Shown here: piece by piece, positions 17,931 to 27,650 of the stretch | How the letters are laid out: each line of letters starts with the position of its first letter | Numbering within the stretch: position 1 is the stretch's first letter | Assembly: GCA_905614365.1 (NCBI GenBank) | Contig: CAJQSO010000024.1 | Coordinates: forward strand, 1-64,000 | Length of the DNA stretch: 64,000 bases | Origin: an uncultured Candidatus Thioglobus sp. | GTDB lineage: Bacteria; Pseudomonadota; Gammaproteobacteria; PS1; Pseudothioglobaceae | Direction of reading: 5' to 3' | Position numbers and translations under genes: made by a program | The notes under the pieces: generated by a model | Seen by the model: the letters and a program-made list of their open reading frames with translations, nothing else | Databases searched by the model: none | Told to the model about the DNA's origin: nothing

Positions 17931-19088
17931 ATGGAAGACTACAATTTTCAAACAAAAGCAGTCCGTGAAGGGACTAATGCAACAGAGGAGCAAGAGCATT
18001 CTGCAGCTATCTTTCTGACTTCGAGCTATAGATTTAAGAGTGCTGAGCAAGCTGCTGATCGTTTTGCAAATAAACAAAAAGGTAATGTTTATTCCAGATT
18101 TACCAATCCAACAGTTGAGGCCTTTCAAAACAAATTGGCTGCCCTAGAAGGTGCAGAAAAATGCCAGGCAACTGCAAGTGGAATGTCTGCCATCTTTGCA
18201 ACAATTATGACTCTTCTAAAGCCTGGAGAGCATATGGTGGCATCTCGATGTATGTTTGGCACAACCATAGTTCTTCTAAATAATATCATTGAAAAGTTTG
18301 ATATTCAAATAACGTTTGTTGATTTAAAGGATTTAGATGCGTGGGAAAAGAGCGTTCAAAAGAATACTAAATTATTTTTATTAGAAACGCCATCAAATCC
18401 TCTTGGTGAAGTTGTTGATATAGAAAAACTTGCAGCTATATCAAAGAAAAATAATATAGTGCTAGCAGTTGATAACTGTGTCATGACGCCCGCACTTCAA
18501 AAGCCATTAGCCTTAGGGGCTGATCTAGTAATTCACTCTGCAACTAAATATATTGATGGTCAAGGAAGGTGTCTTGCAGGCGCTGTTGCAGGAGGTGGAT
18601 TATTAATTGATGAAATAAGCTCGTTTACGCGAAGCACAGGGCCAACTTTAAGTGCGTTCAATGCCTGGATTGTCCTAAAAGGGCTTGAGACACTCAAGAT
18701 AAGAATGGATGCTCACTGTAAAGGTGCAAAGAAATTAGCTAATTGGCTTAGCGATCAATCATTTATTAAAAAAGTTCACTACGTTGGTCTTGAGGACCAT
18801 CCACATCATGAAATTGCAAAGAAACAGCAAACAGATTTTGGTGGAATAGTTTCATTTGAAGTTAGTGGTGGCAGAGAGGAAGCTTTTCATCTGATAAATA
18901 ATACTGAGATGATTTCGATTACTGCAAATCTTGGTGATACTAAAACTACCATCACGCATCCCTCCTCTACAACTCACGTTCGACTCTCAGATGAAGAAAA
19001 AAGACGAAGTCATATTACTGAAAACCTTATTCGTATTTCAGTAGGATTAGAGGATATTGGTGACATTATTGCTGATATTAGGCCATAA
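17931..19088 (+). CDS. metZ: O-succinylhomoserine sulfhydrylase
   Basis: A 385-residue PLP enzyme of the Cys/Met metabolism family. The PLP lysine is K206 in SATKYIDGQGR; the DGQGR form and the position after purF indicate MetZ, which makes homocysteine directly from O-succinylhomoserine and sulfide, rather than cystathionine synthase MetB. SSYRFKSAEQAADRF near the start and the C-terminal RISVGLEDI are also characteristic. A purF-metZ operon is likely from the 13-base gap. Confidence 0.93.
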   Translation: MEDYNFQTKAVREGTNATEEQEHSAAIFLTSSYRFKSAEQAADRFANKQKGNVYSRFTNPTVEAFQNKLAALEGAEKCQATASGMSAIFATIMTLLKPGEHMVASRCMFGTTIVLLNNIIEKFDIQITFVDLKDLDAWEKSVQKNTKLFLLETPSNPLGEVVDIEKLAAISKKNNIVLAVDNCVMTPALQKPLALGADLVIHSATKYIDGQGRCLAGAVAGGGLLIDEISSFTRSTGPTLSAFNAWIVLKGLETLKIRMDAHCKGAKKLANWLSDQSFIKKVHYVGLEDHPHHEIAKKQQTDFGGIVSFEVSGGREEAFHLINNTEMISITANLGDTKTTITHPSSTTHVRLSDEEKRRSHITENLIRISVGLEDIGDIIADIRP

Positions 19089-19089
19089 G

Positions 19090-19118
19090 TTGAATTTCAA
19101 TAGTAATTTAACTATGAT
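19090..19118 (+). promoter_or_regulatory. Candidate fabA-fabB promoter
   Basis: TTGAAT (19090-19095), 17-base spacer, TATGAT (19113-19118), located 32 bases before the fabA ATG and directly after metZ. Good spacing with one or two mismatches per hexamer. Confidence 0.6.
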
Positions 19119-19150
19119 AAAATTCTATCAGTACCTAATTTTTGGAATTT

Positions 19151-19663
19151 ATGAAGCAAAATAGTTATTCTTATAAAGATTTAATTACCTGCGGCAAGGG
19201 TGAACTTTTTGGTCCTGGTAATGCGCAGCTTCCCAAACCTCCTATGCTGATGTTTGATCGCATTACAAATATTACTGAGAATGGTGGTGAATATGGAAAG
19301 GGTGGAATGACTGCAGAACTGGATATTAATCCAGATTTATGGTTTTTTGATTGTCACTTTAATGAAGATCCAGTAATGCCTGGTTGCCTTGGTGTAGATG
19401 CAATGTGGCAGCTAGTTGGTTTTTATTTAGGATGGCTTGGTGGGCCAGGAAGAGGTCGTGCCCTTGGTTCTGGACAAATTAAGTTCACGGGTCAAGTATT
19501 ACCAACAAGTAAAAAGGTTACTTACAATATAAGTCTGTCTCGAGTTATTGCGAGAAAACTCTATATGGGTATTGCAGACGCAACAATGGAAGTAGATGGG
19601 AAGACTATTTACGAAGCTACGAATCTTAGAGTAGGTTTATTCACTGACACATCTTCCTTCTGA
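19151..19663 (+). CDS. fabA: 3-hydroxydecanoyl-ACP dehydratase/isomerase
   Basis: FabA, 170 residues from the ATG at 19151 (a TTG three codons earlier is less likely because E. coli FabA begins at the equivalent point). It dehydrates 3-hydroxydecanoyl-ACP and isomerises the product to cis-3-decenoyl-ACP, the branch point to unsaturated fatty acids. The catalytic His69 (WFFDCHF) and Asp83 (GVDAMWQ) are present. Its stop shares one base with the fabB start (TGATG), giving the classic fabAB operon. Confidence 0.96.
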   Translation: MKQNSYSYKDLITCGKGELFGPGNAQLPKPPMLMFDRITNITENGGEYGKGGMTAELDINPDLWFFDCHFNEDPVMPGCLGVDAMWQLVGFYLGWLGGPGRGRALGSGQIKFTGQVLPTSKKVTYNISLSRVIARKLYMGIADATMEVDGKTIYEATNLRVGLFTDTSSF

Positions 19664-20883
19664 TGAATAGAGTGGTCGTAACGGGAATGGGCATTGTTAG
19701 TAGCTTAGGCTCAAACAAGTCAGAAGTTCTTGAATCCTTAAAATCTGCAAAATCTGGAATAGTATTCAGTGAAAAATACTCAGAAATGGGTCTTAGGTCT
19801 CATGTTCATGGAGCAATTGCAGAGGTCGATACGAGTGAAGTTATTGATCGAAAAATGCTTCGATTTATGGCTGATGCTGCAATATTTAATGCAGTCGCGC
19901 TCGATGAGGCAATCAAACAATCTGGTCTAAGTGAAGAAATGATTTCGAATGATAGAACTGGTTTAATTATGGGTTCTGGTGGAGCATCAAATCAAAATAT
20001 TGTTGAAGCTGCAGATATTTTGAGAGAGAAAGGCATCAAAAGAGTTGGTCCATATCGCGTTCCAAGAACCATGGGCTCTACTACTTCTGCTTGCCTATCT
20101 ACACTCTTTAAAATAAAGGGAATAAATTATTCGATTAGCTCAGCTTGCTCTACAAGTGCGCACTGTATTGGTAATGCTATGGAACAAATTCAATTGGGTA
20201 AACAAGATGTAGTATTTGCTGGCGGAGGTGAAGAGCTTGACTGGTCTTTAACTATGTTATTTGATGCTATGGGAGCCCTTTCTTCAAAATATAATGACTC
20301 TCCTGATAAAGCATCACGTGCTTTTGATACAGATCGAGATGGGTTTGTAATCTCTGGTGGAGGAGGAGCTCTGGTGCTTGAATCTTTAGAGCATGCAGAG
20401 GCACGCGGGGCAACTATAATTGCAGAATTAGTTGGCTATGGGGCAACGTCTGATGGATATGACATGGTCGCACCTTCTGGTGAAGGCGCAAAACGCTGTA
20501 TGGAAATTGCCACAAAAGGCCTTAATGGTCCGATTGATTATATCAATGCCCATGGCACATCAACGCCAGTTGGAGATTCTAAAGAGTTAGGTGCAATCAA
20601 GAAAGTTTTTGGCACCACCTCAACACCTCTAATTGGTTCAACTAAATCTCTTTCGGGACATGCCCTAGGGGCAGCTGGAGTTAACGAATCTATTTATTCG
20701 CTTTTGATGCTCCAAAATGATTTTGTTGCCGAATCTGTAAATATAGAAAATCTTGATGAGGAAGGCATAGGATTATCAATTGTCAGAGAAACTAAAAACA
20801 TTAAACTGGACCGCATACTCTCTAATAGTTTTGGTTTTGGCGGGACAAATGCTTGCCTTGTTTTTGAAAGATTTAGCAAATAA
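19663..20883 (+). CDS. fabB: Beta-ketoacyl-ACP synthase I
   Basis: FabB, 406 residues, elongates acyl-ACP and is specifically needed for unsaturated fatty acids. The Cys-His-His triad is visible: C162 (SACSTSAH), H297 (NAHGTS) and H333 ([11 protein letters not shown]), nearly the E. coli positions 163/298/333. Coupled to fabA through a one-base overlap. It is convergent with secF with a five-base gap and no obvious terminator. Confidence 0.97.
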   Translation: MNRVVVTGMGIVSSLGSNKSEVLESLKSAKSGIVFSEKYSEMGLRSHVHGAIAEVDTSEVIDRKMLRFMADAAIFNAVALDEAIKQSGLSEEMISNDRTGLIMGSGGASNQNIVEAADILREKGIKRVGPYRVPRTMGSTTSACLSTLFKIKGINYSISSACSTSAHCIGNAMEQIQLGKQDVVFAGGGEELDWSLTMLFDAMGALSSKYNDSPDKASRAFDTDRDGFVISGGGGALVLESLEHAEARGATIIAELVGYGATSDGYDMVAPSGEGAKRCMEIATKGLNGPIDYINAHGTSTPVGDSKELGAIKKVFGTTSTPLIGSTKSLSGHALGAAGVNESIYSLLMLQNDFVAESVNIENLDEEGIGLSIVRETKNIKLDRILSNSFGFGGTNACLVFERFSK

Positions 20884-20888
20884 ATTTT

Positions 20889-21815
20889 TTATGGCCTAGC
20901 GTCAATCTCTTTTTTCTCTTTTTCCGAAGGGAGCATATCTTCTTTAGAAATTCCCATCGCAAGAATTGTTGAACTTGCAACATAGATAGAAGAATACGTA
21001 CCAATGATAACGCCAATAAGAAGTGCACCAGCAAAACTATGGATCACCTCTCCCCCTAAATAAAATAGAGCAAAAAGAACAAGTAAAGTTGTGAGGGATG
21101 TCATTAATGTTCGTGATAAAGTTTGATTAAGAGCCTCATTAACAATTGGCCCAGGCTCCACATGGCGAGTTGCAAGAAAGTTTTCTCGGATTCTATCAAA
21201 AACCACAATCGTATCATTAAGAGAGTAACCAATTACCGCAAGAATAGCCGCCAATACTGTCAAGTCAAATTCAATTTGCAGTAATGAAAATATTCCTAAT
21301 GTAATAACCACATCATGAATAAGGGCTGCAATTGAGCCTAAAGCAAAGCGGTACTCGAATCTAAAGGCAACATAAATTAAAATTCCAATAAGGGCATAAA
21401 GCATTGCAAGACCACCATCATTAGTAAGCTCTTCACCTACCTTTGGCCCAACAAACTCAACCCTGCGTACATCTATTCCCTCACCAAGCATTCTAATGAT
21501 TGATGAACTAAGTTTTGCACTAGAGCCGGCTTGTGGCTCTAACTGAATAAGAACTTCAGTATCTGAACCAAAATATTGAACATTAGCACCGTTAAAATCA
21601 GCAGAAGCTAGCTTTGAACGAATATCTTCAAGATCAGCTGTTTTTTCATATCCTAATTCAATTAGCGTGCCGCCAGTAAAGTCAATACCAAATTTAAGAC
21701 CTTGAAACCCTATTGAAGCTATAGAGATAATTAATAAAATTGCAGAAAAAATCATTGCATATTTGCGTCTCCCTACAAAATCAATAACTGGAATATTTAA
21801 TGATTTAAGGTTCAT
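20889..21815 (-). CDS. secF: Protein translocase subunit SecF
   Basis: SecF, 308 residues, with six membrane segments and a periplasmic loop after the first. The FGIDFTGGTLIEL motif follows segment one, and the conserved GYSLNDTIVVFDRIREN motif is in the fourth segment. SecD and SecF use the proton motive force to help pull exported proteins across the inner membrane. The start overlaps the secD stop by four bases. Confidence 0.96.
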   Translation of the reverse strand: MNLKSLNIPVIDFVGRRKYAMIFSAILLIISIASIGFQGLKFGIDFTGGTLIELGYEKTADLEDIRSKLASADFNGANVQYFGSDTEVLIQLEPQAGSSAKLSSSIIRMLGEGIDVRRVEFVGPKVGEELTNDGGLAMLYALIGILIYVAFRFEYRFALGSIAALIHDVVITLGIFSLLQIEFDLTVLAAILAVIGYSLNDTIVVFDRIRENFLATRHVEPGPIVNEALNQTLSRTLMTSLTTLLVLFALFYLGGEVIHSFAGALLIGVIIGTYSSIYVASSTILAMGISKEDMLPSEKEKKEIDARP

Positions 21816-23659
21816 ATTGCCAACTCCTTATTTTTCTTACCACCATAAATAAGGTTTACCATTGCCCTAGAGACAATAATTGCTGTGAACATAGAGGTAA
21901 TAATTCCAATTGAAAGTGTAACAGCGAAACCTTTAATTGCCCCTGTACCAAAACTAAACAACACCAAAGATGCTATAAGAGTTGTAATATTAGCATCAGC
22001 AATAGTCAATAGTGCTTTTTCATAACCTGAAGAAATTGCTTTTTGGATATTTTTAGCTGAGCGCATTTCTTCTTTAATTCGTTCAAAAATTAGCACATTA
22101 GCATCGACCGCCATACCAACTGTCAATACAATGCCTGCAATCCCTGGTAATGTTAGGGTTGCCTGAAGCATTGATAGTATTGAAACTATAGTTATTAAAT
22201 TTAACGTTAAAGCCACATTTGCAACCAGGCCAAACACACGATATCGCCACGCCATAAAAACTAGCACCAAGGCAAAACCAACTAAAACAGAAATAAATCC
22301 TTTTTGAATGTTATCAGCGCCTAAGCTTGGGCCAATTGTTCGCTCTTCAATAATTTCGACGGGCGCTGAAAGTGAGCCTGCTCTTAATAGTAGAGCTAAG
22401 TTTCGCGCCTCTCTGGAGCTATCTAAGCCAGTTATTTGAAAACGATTAGAGAAGGTTCCTTGAATTGTTGCTGCATTAATAATATCTTGTGTCTTGCTAC
22501 GTTTCTTTACCGCAACACCATCTTCAATAATTGTTTCTACTTGATTCTCAATAAAAACAACAGCCATTCTATAACCTATAAACTCTTTCGTGGTTTCCAA
22601 CATAGTTCTACCGCCAGAACTATCTAAAACAATACTGACTTGTGGTTGATTGTCTTGGTCAACACTAGAAGATGCATCTACTATGTTTTCACCCGTTGCT
22701 ATGACAGTTGTTTTAAGCAGTAAAGGCCTTCCATCTTTAAACTTATAAAGCTTTGAGCCCGATGGAGTTTTTCCTGATTGTATAGCAGTTTGAACATCAT
22801 TTTGCTCATCAACCAGCCTAAACTCAACAGTTGCAACAGCTCCTAATATTTCTTTTGCTCTAGCCGTGTCCTGAACTCCAGGCAATTGCACGACAATTCT
22901 TTCTGTGCCCTGTTGTTGAATTATTGGCTCAGCAACTCCTAGCTCATTTACTCGATTACGAAGGGTAGTAATATTTTGTTTTAGTGCGCTAGCTTTTGCA
23001 GCAGCTTGAGCATTTGACGAAACTTCAAGACCAAGCTCTAGCTCTAACTCACTACCTTCTACAATTACCAAATCAGGCAAGTCACTTTTTATGACCTTTT
23101 TGGCCTTATTCTTAAGGTCTTCACTCCTAAAGCTTACAACTAACATACTATCTTCTTTACGAATTTTCTTGTATAGCTTGTCTTTACGCAAAACAGTTCT
23201 TAACTCATTGTAATAACGATCTAAAGACGTTGAAACTACCGCCTCCATATCTACTTCAAGTAAAAAATGAACGCCCCCTCTAAGATCAAGCCCTAAAGAC
23301 ATTGCCTTGCCACCCAAATTCCCAAGCCATTGAGGAATTGATGGTGCAAGATTAAGAGCAACCACATAATTTCTGCTTAGTGAGTTCTTTAAAAGTGTTT
23401 TAGAGAAAAGCTGCGACTGGGAGTTGTTAAACCGAATCAGAATATTACTGTTATCAATATTTATAGATTTAAAGTCAACATTATTTTTACTCAGCGTGCT
23501 ACTTATAGAGTTTAAATCGCTTTCTTCAACAATATAGTCGCCTGTTCCCGTAATCTGAATCGCCAAATCTGAACCATAGAGATTTGGCAATGCATATAGA
23601 GTTGAGAGGAATAAGAAAAATACAATAAGTGTATTTTTCCAGGCTGCGTAATGATTCAT
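21812..23659 (-). CDS. secD: Protein translocase subunit SecD
   Basis: SecD, 615 residues: first membrane segment (about 7-27), large periplasmic domain with LGLDLRGGVHFLLEVD and the head region, then five membrane segments from about 450 with GMAVDANVLIFERIKEE. It forms the SecDF-YajC complex. It lies between yajC (16-base gap) and secF (four-base overlap), the standard order. Confidence 0.96.
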   Translation of the reverse strand: MNHYAAWKNTLIVFFLFLSTLYALPNLYGSDLAIQITGTGDYIVEESDLNSISSTLSKNNVDFKSINIDNSNILIRFNNSQSQLFSKTLLKNSLSRNYVVALNLAPSIPQWLGNLGGKAMSLGLDLRGGVHFLLEVDMEAVVSTSLDRYYNELRTVLRKDKLYKKIRKEDSMLVVSFRSEDLKNKAKKVIKSDLPDLVIVEGSELELELGLEVSSNAQAAAKASALKQNITTLRNRVNELGVAEPIIQQQGTERIVVQLPGVQDTARAKEILGAVATVEFRLVDEQNDVQTAIQSGKTPSGSKLYKFKDGRPLLLKTTVIATGENIVDASSSVDQDNQPQVSIVLDSSGGRTMLETTKEFIGYRMAVVFIENQVETIIEDGVAVKKRSKTQDIINAATIQGTFSNRFQITGLDSSREARNLALLLRAGSLSAPVEIIEERTIGPSLGADNIQKGFISVLVGFALVLVFMAWRYRVFGLVANVALTLNLITIVSILSMLQATLTLPGIAGIVLTVGMAVDANVLIFERIKEEMRSAKNIQKAISSGYEKALLTIADANITTLIASLVLFSFGTGAIKGFAVTLSIGIITSMFTAIIVSRAMVNLIYGGKKNKELAI

Positions 23660-23675
23660 ATTGAGTTTTTATATA

Positions 23676-24026
23676 TTATTTTTCTGTCTCTTTTTTCTCA
23701 GTTGCCTTTGCTTTAGCTTTTGGGCTGGCTTTTGCTTTAGAACTTGACTTAGTCATAGACTTAGCACTTCCCTTTGGCATTTTTTGATTAATGCCCTGTT
23801 TTTGCAATTTAACAATAACTCCTGAAGCGATCTCTACTTCCGCGAAAGATTCATCAACTGCGGTAATTTTTCCAATGACGCCGCCATTAGTTACAACTTC
23901 ATCGCCTTTTTTTAAAGCTTTTAATAGGCCTTTGTGATCTTTAGCTCTTTTTTGTTGTGGTCTGATTAATAAAAAATACATCAGTACAAACATTGCGATC
24001 AGAAATAGTTCTGGTGGTAAATTCAT
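23676..24026 (-). CDS. yajC: Preprotein translocase subunit YajC
   Basis: YajC, 116 residues, with one membrane segment (about 5-21) followed by LIRPQQKRAKDHK and the GDEVVTNGGVIGKI core. The final 30 residues are a low-complexity Lys/Ala/Ser tail that E. coli YajC lacks. First gene of a yajC-secD-secF operon. tgt and queA, often upstream, are replaced by serS, 26 bases away on the same strand. Confidence 0.93.
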   Translation of the reverse strand: MNLPPELFLIAMFVLMYFLLIRPQQKRAKDHKGLLKALKKGDEVVTNGGVIGKITAVDESFAEVEIASGVIVKLQKQGINQKMPKGSAKSMTKSSSKAKASPKAKAKATEKKETEK

Positions 24027-24052
24027 TTCTCACTCCAAAAATAATAAAGGGG

Positions 24053-25351
<1,299 letters not shown>

Positions 25352-25448
25352 CTAAATTATTATAGCTAAATTATACAATATCCTATGCTGCAAGAAGGAT
25401 TGATGCTTTAAGTTGGAGTAAAAGTGTAATCACTTAACCACCTAAAAA

Positions 25449-26720
25449 TTAATACTGGTACTTAACTTCCAAGTTAACTCTTTGGTACTGATCAAACAGA
25501 CTTAGCGCCCGGTTTGGCTTAGCATCGGCGTATGTAGCGCCTAATGAAGCCTTCCAATGATCATTAATATCCCAGTCAAGTCCAGCTGAAGTTAGTGAAA
25601 GATCGTTATTTGATAAAATTATATGGGAGGCGTTCCAGCTCCAATCAGAATCACCAAACTTGTCACTTACTCTTGCCATGTAAGTCGTACTATTTTTTTC
25701 TGAGCTAACACTTCCCGTTAAAGTTGGAGTTAGATAATCATTATAGAAATCTAAGAGGTACTGAGAGTTAACTGAAATCAAAATTACTCTATCATTTTTT
25801 TGAATATCAAAGGCCAAATCCCAATCAATTCTATCTACCTTTACAAACTGTCCTGAACGATTTTGTTGTAAGTTTTTTTTATAAGCGATATCAAATTTCA
25901 GCAAGAAATCATCAAATGCTTTATTCATTCCAAACCCTAATAATTGATATGGAGTTGCATAAACTAAGCCATCAGTTAGATTGATGAGGGCATCATTAGG
26001 AATAAGTTGACCAGCATAAAAAGCCATATCACTTCCCTCTGAACTTACTCCATAGCGCACTCCAAATTCATCATAGCTATCATTTTTAAGCGTCGTTAAT
26101 TTGCTTTTTGCAATTCTAGGATTTGTATTATAAAAAAAGCTTAAATCACTACTGTCAAAATAACGCGTAGAGCTCAAAATCCATTGGGAAATCATCGATG
26201 GGTCTGTTAATCCACCCAAGGGATTTATTACGTCAAGTGCCCCACCCTCGAGCTCGCCCCAACCAATAGTATAACGACCTAGCTTAGCACTCCAGTCGTC
26301 AAAACTAAATTGCACAAATGCCTTCTCTACGTCTACATCACTTGCCTCAATTACGTTATTACTATCACTAGGCCAATATTTTATTGCTTTAATTTCTACT
26401 TCACCATAACCTGAGTCAAAAACGGAGCCACTGGTTCCAAGCCTCAGCTCAGTTCTTTCCATAGAAGTACTATAACTACTAGCAGGATTAACGCCATACT
26501 TCTGGGAAACACTGAGATCTAGCCAAGTAAAAGATTTTTCTGTATTTATGTCATTGTCACCAAAGACATCGCTGTCATCATCCCACTCACCAAACTCTTG
26601 ATCAGAATCTTCAAATTCTAACTCATCGTCAAATAATAACTCATCCTCAGCAATAGAAATAGAATTAATTCCAAAGCCAATAATTAAAGCAATAATTCCT
26701 TTATAGATAAAATTTAACAT
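25449..26720 (-). CDS. Predicted outer-membrane barrel protein of the MMPL exporter operon
   Basis: A 423-residue protein with a signal peptide (about 1-24), then a strongly acidic stretch at about 25-57 (rich in Asp/Glu with Trp), then alternating strands ending in an aromatic C-terminal residue (VKYQY), as in beta-barrel outer-membrane proteins. Segments such as GRYTIGWGELEGGALDVINP and the length recall DUF1302-like porins that accompany RND/MMPL transporters. It is third in an operon after the MMPL protein and the LolA-like protein (nine-base gap). Substrate unknown; a lipid or hydrophobic cargo is a reasonable guess from the partners. Confidence 0.65.
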   Translation of the reverse strand: MLNFIYKGIIALIIGFGINSISIAEDELLFDDELEFEDSDQEFGEWDDDSDVFGDNDINTEKSFTWLDLSVSQKYGVNPASSYSTSMERTELRLGTSGSVFDSGYGEVEIKAIKYWPSDSNNVIEASDVDVEKAFVQFSFDDWSAKLGRYTIGWGELEGGALDVINPLGGLTDPSMISQWILSSTRYFDSSDLSFFYNTNPRIAKSKLTTLKNDSYDEFGVRYGVSSEGSDMAFYAGQLIPNDALINLTDGLVYATPYQLLGFGMNKAFDDFLLKFDIAYKKNLQQNRSGQFVKVDRIDWDLAFDIQKNDRVILISVNSQYLLDFYNDYLTPTLTGSVSSEKNSTTYMARVSDKFGDSDWSWNASHIILSNNDLSLTSAGLDWDINDHWKASLGATYADAKPNRALSLFDQYQRVNLEVKYQY

Positions 26721-26729
26721 ATTCAGAAT

Positions 26730-27650
26730 TTATTTAGCCTGTTTACGTAAATCCTTTAGAAATCTTTCTCTAAATGCTTGGTCAGTCAATGCTCTCTGAG
26801 TTAAAAAATCTTCTTTGATATCCATATCAAAGTTTATCGCTTCGAGCTTCATATTTGTGAGCCTATTACTTACAGTATTAAAAAATGTCAAACTTCTTCC
26901 CATCCAAACATCATTGATCTTTTCAACTTTGCCGACCTCAAGCTTCTTGATAGGATTATTGTATTTATCAAACATTTGTACCTTAAGAGTTATGAATCTC
27001 TCAGTATCAACCCAGTTTTGCGTTTTCCCATAACTACTTTTGCTAATTCTATGTTGTTTTGGTGTCGACTCCACAACTGCCACCTCTCTTCCTCTAAAAG
27101 TTCCGAGCTCAAGTAATTCATATGTATAGTCATCAAGTTTTCCTGTCTCTTGGTCTTCAGTTGTCATCTCAGTTCCAAAGATACTGGCAGATTCAGTTTC
27201 CTCATCGTCACTATTTCTAACACTAATCCTCTTAACTTTTCCAAGGGCAGAAAGATATAGCCAGGTCTCATTATCTCTATCACTATCATCATAACTATAT
27301 GAAAGCATTCCTATTCCTTTTTCACTTGAAGGCTCTAGGATTATTGCAATACTCTTAGTGTCTTGGTTGCCTATTCCAGTATTAATTTGTGCATTTTCAA
27401 TTAGCTTTACACGCGCTTTTTCAGCACACTTTACCTTACCTCCGCTGAGACCATATTTACAGGTAGTCAGCTTCATACGAGTAAATGCTGAGTCAGTAGA
27501 TTTACGGCTCTCAACATCAACTTTCTCCATAATCTCTCGTGCACTTAAATTAGTTTCAGCATATGTATTAGGCACTTGGAGAATTAAAAATACACCAAGC
27601 ACAACACTAAGCAATGTAGATTTTGAGTAAGTAAGTATTAATTTATTCAT
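26730..27650 (-). CDS. LolA-like outer-membrane lipoprotein-sorting family protein
   Basis: A 306-residue exported protein with signal peptide (about 1-31, cleavage after TYA) and a single half-barrel LolA/LolB-like domain. ARE IMEKVD-type opening, the LSYSYDDSDRDNETWLYL strand pair and the SIFGTEMTTEDQ segment are characteristic of the family found beside MMPL transporters. Such proteins are thought to carry lipids across the periplasm. Its start overlaps the MMPL stop by four bases, and the barrel gene follows, so the three form one exporter system. Confidence 0.75.
   Translation of the reverse strand: MNKLILTYSKSTLLSVVLGVFLILQVPNTYAETNLSAREIMEKVDVESRKSTDSAFTRMKLTTCKYGLSGGKVKCAEKARVKLIENAQINTGIGNQDTKSIAIILEPSSEKGIGMLSYSYDDSDRDNETWLYLSALGKVKRISVRNSDDEETESASIFGTEMTTEDQETGKLDDYTYELLELGTFRGREVAVVESTPKQHRISKSSYGKTQNWVDTERFITLKVQMFDKYNNPIKKLEVGKVEKINDVWMGRSLTFFNTVSNRLTNMKLEAINFDMDIKEDFLTQRALTDQAFRERFLKDLRKQAK

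Noticed and set aside
19142..19150. TTG start for FabA three codons upstream
   Set aside because: The ATG at 19151 matches the start of E. coli FabA in length and sequence.
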